NCBI GenBank assembly: GCA_028721415.1
Contig: JAQYIU010000087.1
Location: forward strand, 1 to 64,000
DNA: 64,000 nt
Reading direction: 5' to 3'
Source of the DNA: Lachnospiraceae bacterium
Lineage (GTDB): Bacteria; Bacillota; Clostridia; Lachnospirales; Lachnospiraceae
Shown: positions 44,762-52,177 of the stretch, piece by piece
Layout of the letters: every line of letters starts with the position of its first letter
How positions within the stretch are numbered: position 1 is the stretch's first letter
Notes under the pieces: model-generated
Told to the model about the DNA's origin: nothing
Database searches by the model: none
What the model saw: the letters and a program-made list of their open reading frames with translations, nothing else
Translations under genes and position numbers: made by a program

Positions 44762-44787
44762 ATAATTAACAGAAAGGATAGCTTACT

Positions 44788-45279
44788 ATGGAACAATTTA
44801 CTGGAAAAGTATGGGTTCTCGGTGATGATATCGATACAGATATCATCATTCCGACAGAATATCTTGCCCTGCCTACCGTAGAAGATATGAAACAATATGG
44901 TTTTTCTCCACTTCGTCCTGAACTGGCTTCTCAGATTCAGGAAGGAGATATTATCGTTGCCGGAAAGAATTTCGGCTGCGGCTCTTCCAGAGAGCAGGCG
45001 CCTGAAATCATCAAGGCATTAAAAGTAAAATGCGTTATCGCAAAATCCTATGCCCGCATTTTCTTCCGCAATTCTATCAATAACGGACTTCTGCTCATTG
45101 AAAATGATGAAATTCAGGATGTTGTAAAAGAGGGAGATACTATCACAGTTAAAATGGGGGAATCCATCGAATTTGATGGCAAATCCTATGGTATCACTTC
45201 TCTTCCGGATAATCTCATGGATATCATCAATGCCGGTGGTCTTGTAAAGGCAATGCAGAAAAGAAACGGGATTATATAG
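44788..45279 (+). CDS. Isopropylmalate dehydratase-type small subunit, second copy
   Basis: A 163-residue paralogue of the small subunit at 43023. DIDTDIIIPTEYLALP carries the specificity loop as YLAL, and NFGCGSSREQAPE is conserved. It resembles common bacterial LeuD/HacB proteins more than the first copy, whose second half has drifted (AISFAIIFYRNSINIG versus AKSYARIFFRNSINNG here). It lies between the two large-subunit genes. It ends 11 bases before its own large subunit, with GGAGGA in the gap. Confidence 0.86.
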   Translation: MEQFTGKVWVLGDDIDTDIIIPTEYLALPTVEDMKQYGFSPLRPELASQIQEGDIIVAGKNFGCGSSREQAPEIIKALKVKCVIAKSYARIFFRNSINNGLLLIENDEIQDVVKEGDTITVKMGESIEFDGKSYGITSLPDNLMDIINAGGLVKAMQKRNGII

Positions 45280-45290
45280 GAGGATTTGAC

Positions 45291-46538
45291 ATGGGTTATA
45301 CATTAATTGAAAAAATCATCAAAAAAAATATCGGGGCAGATCATGTGGAACCGGGACAGATTGTCACTGTCAACGTCGATCGTGTGATGATTCACGATAT
45401 TTTCATTCCTTTTGTCGCAGATAAATTTGAAGAAATGGGATTTAAAAAATTATGGGATCTGGACAAAGTCGTTCTGATTTACGATCATCTGGTTCCGGCC
45501 AGTGCCGTAGAAGATATCCGTCATTTTAAAATCGGAGACGCTTTTGCCGAAAAATATGGTCTTACCCACGTCCACAGAAGTGACGGAATCTGCCATCAGT
45601 TAATGACAGAAGCCGGATATGCCAAACCAGGTAATGTTGTATTCGGAACTGACTCTCACACCACCACTTACGGATGTGTCGGCTGTTTCTCTTCCGGAAT
45701 CGGATATACGGAAATGGCTTCCATTCTCGGAACCGGTGAAATGTGGATTCGTGTGCCGGAAACCATCAAGGTGATTATCAACGGCGAACTTCCTGCCAAC
45801 GTCACTGCCAAAGATGTGATTCTTCGTCTGATTGGAGATCTCCGTGCCGATGGAGCCACATACAAAGCATTAGAAATCAGCGGTTCTACTGTAGACAACA
45901 TGTCGGTTGCATCCCGCATGACCATCTCCAATATGGCAATCGAAGCGGGCGCCAAAGCATGTCTGTTTAAACCGGATGAAAAAACCTGCGAATACTCCAA
46001 GGTAAATCTTTCCGATGTCGACTGGATTTACGGAGATGAAGATGCTAATTATTGTAAGGTCATGACCTATCAGGCAGAAGACCTGGTTCCTGTCTGTGCC
46101 TGTCCTTCTCAGGTTGACAATATTCATCCGGTCTCCGAAATTGAGGGAACAGAATTAGATCAGGTATTTATCGGTTCCTGTACCAACGGACGTCTGGAAG
46201 ACCTGGCAGTTGCAGCCAAAATTCTGGAAGGAAAGAGTGTCGCATGTAAATTGATCATCACTCCTGCCAGCAAACAGATTTATCTTGATGCTATCAAAGC
46301 CGGATATATGGAAACCCTCGCACAGGCAGGTGCCATCATCACTCAGCCAGGATGTGGACTGTGTTGTGGTCGTGCCGGAGGCATCCTCTGTGATGGAGAA
46401 AAGGTTCTCGCAACAAACAACCGGAACTTCCTGGGACGTATGGGAACTTCCAAAGTTGGCATTTATCTTGGATCCCCTGCTACAGCGGCAACCTCTGCTA
46501 TTTACGGAAAAATCACTATCCCGGAAAATGTGCATTAG
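45291..46538 (+). CDS. Isopropylmalate dehydratase-type large subunit, second copy
   Basis: A 415-residue Fe-S subunit of the LeuC/HacA group. Fe-S ligand motifs are GSCTNGR (about 293-299) and PGCGLCCGRAGG (about 353-364); GTDSHTTTYGCVGCFSSG and GDLRADGATYKALEISG are family motifs. It is only moderately similar to the first large subunit, so the pairs have diverged and probably use different substrates. It is followed by a long imperfect terminator hairpin. Candidates include isopropylmalate, citramalate, homocitrate and dimethylmalate dehydratase. Confidence 0.88.
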   Translation: MGYTLIEKIIKKNIGADHVEPGQIVTVNVDRVMIHDIFIPFVADKFEEMGFKKLWDLDKVVLIYDHLVPASAVEDIRHFKIGDAFAEKYGLTHVHRSDGICHQLMTEAGYAKPGNVVFGTDSHTTTYGCVGCFSSGIGYTEMASILGTGEMWIRVPETIKVIINGELPANVTAKDVILRLIGDLRADGATYKALEISGSTVDNMSVASRMTISNMAIEAGAKACLFKPDEKTCEYSKVNLSDVDWIYGDEDANYCKVMTYQAEDLVPVCACPSQVDNIHPVSEIEGTELDQVFIGSCTNGRLEDLAVAAKILEGKSVACKLIITPASKQIYLDAIKAGYMETLAQAGAIITQPGCGLCCGRAGGILCDGEKVLATNNRNFLGRMGTSKVGIYLGSPATAATSAIYGKITIPENVH

Positions 46539-46595
46539 AACTTTCAGAGGCACCTTATTATTTCATTGATAACATAGAAATTATTACAATTTAAG

Positions 46596-46685
46596 CGAGG
46601 AATTCTGTATTTATAGACATCAGGATAACAAAAATTCCTGTATTCATCATTTACAGAATCCTCTCTTATATTCTTTTATTTTTTT
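46596..46685 (+). terminator. Long imperfect terminator after the dehydratase operon
   Basis: GAGGA-ATTCTGTA (from about 46597) pairs with TACAGAA-TCCTC (to about 46664) around a 45-base loop, followed by a T-rich run (TTCTTTTATTTTTTT). It lies between convergent genes. Confidence 0.6.
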
Positions 46686-46693
46686 CTGTATTT

Positions 46694-46870
46694 TTACATT
46701 TGTTTACGCACTATTTTGTATTCATCATCCATCTGAAAATACGGACAACTTTCATAATCACTCCTCAGTAATCTTGCCAGATCATCTTCATCCAGATTCA
46801 CCATACATTCCCCCAGCCCATCTTCTTCATCAATCCAAAAATGAGTACAATAGTCACATTGATTAGCCAT
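46694..46870 (-). CDS. DUF6472-type small cysteine-rich protein
   Basis: A 58-residue protein, MANQCDYCTHFWIDEE..., with four cysteines (C5, C8, C22, C42) placed as in a small zinc or iron ribbon. It resembles the DUF6472 family found in Clostridia. The start at 46870 has GGAGAGAGAGG upstream; the longer open frame upstream is not supported. It is divergent from the next gene. Function unknown; metal binding is inferred from the cysteines. Confidence 0.75.
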   Translation of the reverse strand: MANQCDYCTHFWIDEEDGLGECMVNLDEDDLARLLRSDYESCPYFQMDDEYKIVRKQM

Positions 46871-46950
46871 TCCTCTCTCTCCTTCTATTGATATCTTAAT
46901 TGTAACTATATCTTTTCTGCGGGAAAATGTAAAGGAAATCAAAGAATTTC

Positions 46951-46980
46951 TTGCTTGTTTTTTTAGATACATGATATAAT
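46951..46980 (+). promoter_or_regulatory. Promoter of the 88-residue protein gene
   Basis: TTGCTT (46951-46956), an 18-base T-rich spacer, and TATAAT (46975-46980), 38 bases before the start codon at 47019. Confidence 0.65.
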
Positions 46981-47018
46981 AAAGATTAAGTTTTTGTTAA
47001 AGAAGGAGGATAATCACA

Positions 47019-47285
47019 ATGACAGCAGAACAAAAGAAATTAATCCCTGAAAGGGATGAAAACTTAAAGAACGGTAATTTTACTATTTTAAATGGCGAAT
47101 ATACAAAGAATTTTAATGTTTATGTTGTAGGAGATAAACATAAAGAAGCCATCGATTATATTATGGTTGCATTAGACCGCTCCACAGATAACGTTCTGGG
47201 ATTCGGTATCAAGATGGGCAGTCAGAAAAAATTCGGTGTAAGCTTCTGGGATGAGGCAGATATTCCGGAAGAATATCGGCAGTAA
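47019..47285 (+). CDS. Small conserved-looking protein of unknown function
   Basis: An 88-residue soluble protein with no family I recognise. It starts MTAEQKKLIPERDENLKNG and ends WDEADIPEEYRQ. The composition is balanced, with predicted strands (NFTILNGEYTKNFNVYVVG) and one helix. It has a textbook ribosome site (AAGGAGG), its own promoter and its own hairpin terminator (copy C of repeat family 1), so it is likely a real and well-expressed gene. Confidence 0.75.
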   Translation: MTAEQKKLIPERDENLKNGNFTILNGEYTKNFNVYVVGDKHKEAIDYIMVALDRSTDNVLGFGIKMGSQKKFGVSFWDEADIPEEYRQ

Positions 47286-47309
47286 TATATATATCAATTT
47301 TGGCAATTA

Positions 47310-47370
47310 AAGAAGCCGTTCCATTACCTTTGTATGCCTATAAGACATGGTAATAGAACGGCTTCTTTTT
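47310..47370 (+). terminator. Hairpin repeat family 1, copy C
   Basis: AAGAAGCCGTTCCATTACC pairs with GGTAATAGAACGGCTTCTT (one G-T pair) around a 20-base loop, then TTTT. Read inverted it contains CATACAAAGGTAATGGAACGG, nearly identical to copy B (CATACAAATGTAATGGAACGG). It probably stops transcription from both convergent genes. Confidence 0.8.
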
Positions 47371-47417
47371 TCCTATAATTTATAAACTAAGTGTATATAC
47401 CTATAATCTGGATAAGC

Positions 47418-47440
47418 AGATGCTTTGTAAGTTTTGCGTA
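47418..47440 (+). repeat. Fragment of repeat family 2
   Basis: CAGATGCTTTG-TA-AGTTTTGCGT matches CAGATGCTTTG-CA-GGTTTTGCGT in the structured element at 57765-57787 (21 of 23 positions). The flanks (CCTAT upstream) also match loosely. It lies just beyond the glmS stop codon. Confidence 0.6.
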
Positions 47441-47460
47441 AGCTTATGAATAAAAAAGTA

Positions 47461-49302
47461 CTATTCTACCGTAACACTCTTTGCAAGGTTTCTTGGTTTA
47501 TCAACGTCAAGGCCTCTTGCCACTGCTACATAATAGCCCAGCAACTGTAATGGAATGACAGCAACAGATGTGGTGAAGCAATCTACCGTTTTTGGAACAT
47601 AAACGGTAAAGTTTGCGGTATCTTCCATCGCATAATTTCCGTAGGAAGTCAGACCCATAATATACGCACCTCGGCTCTTAACTTCAACCAGATTGCTGAC
47701 CAGTTTTTCATAGAGATCCTGCTGCGTAGCAACACCTACCACCAGAATTCCATCTTCAATCAGAGAAATGGTTCCATGTTTCAGTTCTCCTGCTGCATAG
47801 GCTTCTGAATGCACATAGGATACTTCTTTTAATTTCAGGGAACCTTCCATACATGTCGCATAGTCTGTTCCTCTTCCAATAAAGAACACATCATGGCTGG
47901 AAGCGTATTTATTGGCAAACCACTGGATTCTTTCTTTCTCATCCAGTACTTTCTGAATCTTCTCCGGCAATTTCTGCAGTTCAGAAACCAGCGTATTATA
48001 TTCTGCCTCTTCAATTACACCGCGGACATCCGCAAAAAGGATGGCAATAAGATCAAGTGCAACAAGCTGCGTACTGTATGCTTTTGTGGTGGCAACAGAA
48101 ATCTCCGGTCCTGCCCAGGTATACATAACAGCATCTGCTTCTCTGGCAATGGAACTTCCAACCACATTGACAATTCCAAGGGTCTTTAAGTTTCTTTCTT
48201 TTGCTTCGCGAAGCGCCGCCAGAGAGTCTGCGGTCTCTCCGGACTGACTGATGATGATCACTAATGTATCCGGATCCAGCACAGGATCACGATACCGGAA
48301 CTCAGAAGCGAGATCCACATCTACCGGGATTCTGGCAATTTTCTCAATGGTATATTTGGAAGTAATTCCAACATGGTAAGCAGAACCACAGGCAACAATC
48401 TGAATCCGGCTGATCTTGCGAATCTCTTCTTCTGTCATGCCAAGATCTTCTATCACAACTCTGTTATCTTTGATTCGTGGGCTGATCGTATCGTTAACTG
48501 CCTTTGGCTGCTCATAGATTTCTTTCATCATGAAATGCTCATAGCCGCCTTTTTCTGCAGCTTCCGTATCCCAGTCAACAACAGATACTTCTTTTTCAAT
48601 CTCTTCTCCATCCATGTTGAAGAAGGTGACACCTTCTTCTGTCAATTTGGCTATCTCCATATTCTGGAGATATACTACATTTCTTGTATATTTTAAGATT
48701 GCAGGTACATCCGAAGCGATAAAACTTTCATTTTCTCCTAATCCGACAATCAGCGGACTGTCTTTTCTCACCGCATAAATCTCTCCCGGACGATCTTTAA
48801 ACATAACACCAAGAGCATAAGATCCTGTGGCACGAAGCATCATTTTTGTAATTGCCTCAATAGGATCTCCGGTATAATAATGATTCAGCAAATGAACCAG
48901 CACTTCTGTATCGGTTTCTGAAACAAATTCATAATTCATTTTTACGAGACGTTCTTTTAAATTCTGAAAATTCTCAATAATGCCATTGTGGACCAGAACA
49001 ACGCTTTTATCTTTCTCAAAATGAGGATGAGAATTCGTTACAGACGGTTCTCCATGGGTAGCCCATCTAGTGTGTCCAATTCCACAGGATCCATGGACAG
49101 CACGACCGTTATCAGTCATCTCATTTAATATTTTCAATCGCCCCTTTGCCTTGATGACTTCAATCTCATTATTGCCGTTGCCATCCAGATCAGAAACGGC
49201 AATACCGGCAGAATCATATCCTCTGTATTCCAGTTTGGCAAGACCATCTAATAAAATGGGAGCAACCTGTTCTCTTCCAACATATCCAACAATACCACAC
49301 AT
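47461..49302 (-). CDS. glmS: Glutamine-fructose-6-phosphate aminotransferase
   Basis: A 613-residue enzyme that makes glucosamine-6-phosphate for cell wall synthesis. The N-terminal glutaminase domain starts with the nucleophile Cys2 (MCGIVGYVG) and has the RWATHGEPS motif. Two SIS isomerase domains follow (ISQSGETADSLAAL; GRGTDYATCMEGSLKLKE), and the chain ends KSVTVE. It is co-transcribed with glmM, whose stop codon lies 15 bases upstream. No glmS ribozyme fits in that gap. Confidence 0.96.
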   Translation of the reverse strand: MCGIVGYVGREQVAPILLDGLAKLEYRGYDSAGIAVSDLDGNGNNEIEVIKAKGRLKILNEMTDNGRAVHGSCGIGHTRWATHGEPSVTNSHPHFEKDKSVVLVHNGIIENFQNLKERLVKMNYEFVSETDTEVLVHLLNHYYTGDPIEAITKMMLRATGSYALGVMFKDRPGEIYAVRKDSPLIVGLGENESFIASDVPAILKYTRNVVYLQNMEIAKLTEEGVTFFNMDGEEIEKEVSVVDWDTEAAEKGGYEHFMMKEIYEQPKAVNDTISPRIKDNRVVIEDLGMTEEEIRKISRIQIVACGSAYHVGITSKYTIEKIARIPVDVDLASEFRYRDPVLDPDTLVIIISQSGETADSLAALREAKERNLKTLGIVNVVGSSIAREADAVMYTWAGPEISVATTKAYSTQLVALDLIAILFADVRGVIEEAEYNTLVSELQKLPEKIQKVLDEKERIQWFANKYASSHDVFFIGRGTDYATCMEGSLKLKEVSYVHSEAYAAGELKHGTISLIEDGILVVGVATQQDLYEKLVSNLVEVKSRGAYIMGLTSYGNYAMEDTANFTVYVPKTVDCFTTSVAVIPLQLLGYYVAVARGLDVDKPRNLAKSVTVE

Positions 49303-49317
49303 ATTATTTATCTCTCC

Positions 49318-50667
49318 TTATTTTTCGCAATGTCCTTTATCCCTGATTACTTTGATCACGGCATCGACATAAGATTCACATTCTTCTTTCGTCTCTGCTT
49401 CCACCATGACACGAATCACCGGTTCAGTTCCACTTTCTCTGACCAGAATACGTCCGGAAGAACCAAGCGAATCAGCAACCTCTTTCACTGCATTCTGAAC
49501 ATCCGGATCATTCTGTGCTTCCGGTTTGCTCTTCACTCTGATATTCTTCAAAACCTGCGGATAAATCTTGACCGGCTCAGTCAGTTTTGCCAGAGAAGAT
49601 TTCGTTTCAAGCATAACTTCCATCATTTTAATCGCTGTCAAAATTCCATCACCGGTGGTCGCATATTTACTGAAGATAATATGACCGGACTGCTCTCCTC
49701 CGATTCTGTGACCATTTTTAACCATACTCTCATAAACGTATTTGTCACCTACGTTTGTCTTTTCATAATCAATTCCAAGCTCATCGAAAGCTTTATACAA
49801 ACCAAAATTGGACATAATGGTAGTAACAACCGTATTATTATCTAACTTGCCCTGTTCTTTTAAATATCTTCCGTAAATGTACAGAATCAGGTCACCGTCA
49901 ACTACATTACCATTTTCATCAACAGCAATACAGCGGTCAGCATCCCCATCAAAGGCAAATCCCACATCAAGCTGTTTCTCTTTGACAAACTGCTGCAGTA
50001 CTTCAATATGTGTAGAGCCGGCATTCATATTAATGTTCAAGCCATCCGGCTCTGCATTGATCACATAAGTTTTGGCTCCCAACGCATCGAACACACTCTT
50101 GGCAATCATCCAGGAACTTCCGTTGGCACAGTCAAGACCCACTCTCATATTCTTATAGGAACGGGTTGCAAGGGAAATCAGATAACCAATATAACGATTT
50201 CTTCCTGCGGCATAATCAACAGTACAACCAATCTGATCTTTCACTGCAAATGGAATCTCATATTTTCCATCTATGTAATCTTCTATTTTTAAGATGGTTT
50301 CTTCATCCATCTTTTCGCCTTTTGCATTGATCAGCTTAATTCCATTATCATAGTAAGGATTGTGGCTGGCAGAAATCATGATACCGCAATCAAAATCTTC
50401 TGTACGAACGACATAAGATACACTTGGTGTTGTGGTAACATGTAAAAGATAGGCATCCGCTCCCGAAGCAGTCAGACCTGCAACCAGAGAATACTCAAAC
50501 ATATAACTGGATCTTCTGGTATCTTTTCCAATTATTACTTTACATTTCTCATTCTTGTTCTTTCCATAATACCAGCCCAGAAATCTTCCCACCTGATAAG
50601 CATGTTCTACGGTTAAATTTACATTGGCTTCCCCACGAAAACCATCTGTTCCAAAATACTTACCCAT
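49318..50667 (-). CDS. glmM: Phosphoglucosamine mutase
   Basis: A 449-residue enzyme that converts glucosamine-6-phosphate to glucosamine-1-phosphate on the way to UDP-GlcNAc. N-terminal YFGTDGFRGEAN, the phosphoserine loop ISASHNPYYDNGIK with Ser at about 100, the metal site DGDADRCIA, and the C-terminal RESGTEPVIRVM phosphate loop are all present. It is the first gene of a glmM-glmS unit with the start supported by AGGAG. Confidence 0.96.
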   Translation of the reverse strand: MGKYFGTDGFRGEANVNLTVEHAYQVGRFLGWYYGKNKNEKCKVIIGKDTRRSSYMFEYSLVAGLTASGADAYLLHVTTTPSVSYVVRTEDFDCGIMISASHNPYYDNGIKLINAKGEKMDEETILKIEDYIDGKYEIPFAVKDQIGCTVDYAAGRNRYIGYLISLATRSYKNMRVGLDCANGSSWMIAKSVFDALGAKTYVINAEPDGLNINMNAGSTHIEVLQQFVKEKQLDVGFAFDGDADRCIAVDENGNVVDGDLILYIYGRYLKEQGKLDNNTVVTTIMSNFGLYKAFDELGIDYEKTNVGDKYVYESMVKNGHRIGGEQSGHIIFSKYATTGDGILTAIKMMEVMLETKSSLAKLTEPVKIYPQVLKNIRVKSKPEAQNDPDVQNAVKEVADSLGSSGRILVRESGTEPVIRVMVEAETKEECESYVDAVIKVIRDKGHCEK

Positions 50668-50697
50668 AATAAACTCCTATTATTCTCCTTTATGGAC

Positions 50698-50723
50698 AAA
50701 ATGAGGGTATTACACACCCTCAT
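50698..50723 (-). terminator. Terminator of the MacB-type export operon
   Basis: On the minus strand ATGAGGGT pairs with ACCCTCAT over a short loop and runs into TTTTGTCC. It separates the export operon from glmM. Confidence 0.8.
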
Positions 50724-50891
50724 TGTATGTCTTCCTATTGTTTAAATTTTATATAACCCTTATATCATACCTGATTATTACGAGAATCGTCAATACTTTT
50801 CATTAACTTCCTGTAAAATATAACTTTATGCAAATAACCGGTAATTATTATTACAAGGATTCTCTCTATAATTATGAATCAAAATGCTCCT

Positions 50892-52151
50892 TTATTCATG
50901 ACGAAGAGCAACAATCGGATCCAGATTAGCCGCTTTTACTGCCGGAATAAATCCGAAAATAATTCCAATCATCATAGAAAAGAGAATGGCAATGACCACA
51001 GCGGGGATACTGATTGCCACCGGCACACTGGATATCTTGGCAATGGCCTCCGCCAGGATAATTCCTGAGATTGTTCCGATAATACCCCCAAGACTTGTCA
51101 GTACTGCTGCCTCTGTCAAAAACTGTCCCAGAATAATATTCTTTCTGGCACCGATTGCTTTTTTAAGACCAATCTCTCTTGTCCTTTCCGTAACGGAAAC
51201 CAGCATGATATTCATAACACCAATACCTCCAACCAAAAGAGAAATACTTGCAATCCAGATTAACTGTTTGTTTGTGGTCGCACTTAATTGTTCATTTTCT
51301 TCCGCTTTTTCAGAAATATCCTCTGCACGGTACTTGACATCTTTATTGGTAACTGCTTCATTGAGCAAATCTGCCGCTGCTTTTCCAACGGAACTCATGG
51401 AATCCGTAGAATCTGCCAGAAGTTTGGCATTCTGTGGCTCATCGTATTGCTGCACAATATTCCATACAGAATCCGGTATAATCACACATCCACTGCTGCT
51501 GGAATCATCATAAGCATAATTGTAATAATCTTCTACAGACGAAATTACCGGTTCAAATTCGGAAGATTCTTCCACAATTCCAATGACAATAAATGGTTCT
51601 CCTTTAATATCGATGGTCTTACCCACCGGAGATTCATCTCCAAACAAGCTGCCTGCCGCTGTTTTATCCAACACTGCAACCTTCCTGTATTGTGTATAAT
51701 CAGAATCCATAAAATGTCTTCCCTCTGTCATGATATAGCCACAGGTATTCAGATAATGTGAATCAGCTCCAATCAGCCTGCCACCCTGTAATGCAGTGGA
51801 ATTATAATAGATATAATCCACAGAGGTTCTGCTCATATACAGGCTGGCATCTTCCACTCCATCGAGATCCTGTAGGCTCTGTCTCATGCTTTCATCGAGA
51901 GTAGGTATTCCCTTTGGGAGCCCGCTATACTCCATCTCATAATCATAATCGCCGCTCTCAGTCAGACGTACATTTACTGTATTGGTTCCGGATCCGATCA
52001 GGTTCTTTTTAATCTGTTCATTGGTTCCCTTAATGGTGGAGACAATCGCAATAATTGCGGCGATACCGATAATCACACCAAGCATTGTCAAAAGAGAACG
52101 TAATTTATGTGCCCAGATACTCTGAAAGGATAATCGAACATTTTCTAACAT
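50892..52151 (-). CDS. MacB-type ABC transporter permease
   Basis: A 419-residue permease with an N-terminal membrane helix (about 15-40, LLTMLGVIIGIAAIIAI), a large extracytoplasmic MacB core domain (about 45-270), and three C-terminal helices (about 285-410) with the FtsX-like motif LVSVTERTREIGLKKAIGARK. These machines use ATP hydrolysis in the cytoplasm to drive movement of peptides, toxins or lipoproteins outside. It is the last gene of a four-gene operon with two adaptors and one ATPase, and no porin. Confidence 0.9.
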   Translation of the reverse strand: MLENVRLSFQSIWAHKLRSLLTMLGVIIGIAAIIAIVSTIKGTNEQIKKNLIGSGTNTVNVRLTESGDYDYEMEYSGLPKGIPTLDESMRQSLQDLDGVEDASLYMSRTSVDYIYYNSTALQGGRLIGADSHYLNTCGYIMTEGRHFMDSDYTQYRKVAVLDKTAAGSLFGDESPVGKTIDIKGEPFIVIGIVEESSEFEPVISSVEDYYNYAYDDSSSSGCVIIPDSVWNIVQQYDEPQNAKLLADSTDSMSSVGKAAADLLNEAVTNKDVKYRAEDISEKAEENEQLSATTNKQLIWIASISLLVGGIGVMNIMLVSVTERTREIGLKKAIGARKNIILGQFLTEAAVLTSLGGIIGTISGIILAEAIAKISSVPVAISIPAVVIAILFSMMIGIIFGFIPAVKAANLDPIVALRHE

Positions 52152-52177
52152 TTTTTCACCAAACCTTTCAAGTCATC

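Noticed and set aside
49303-49317. Possible glmS ribozyme before glmS.
   Set aside because: Only 15 bases separate glmM from glmS, too short for the ribozyme, and no catalytic core was seen before glmM.
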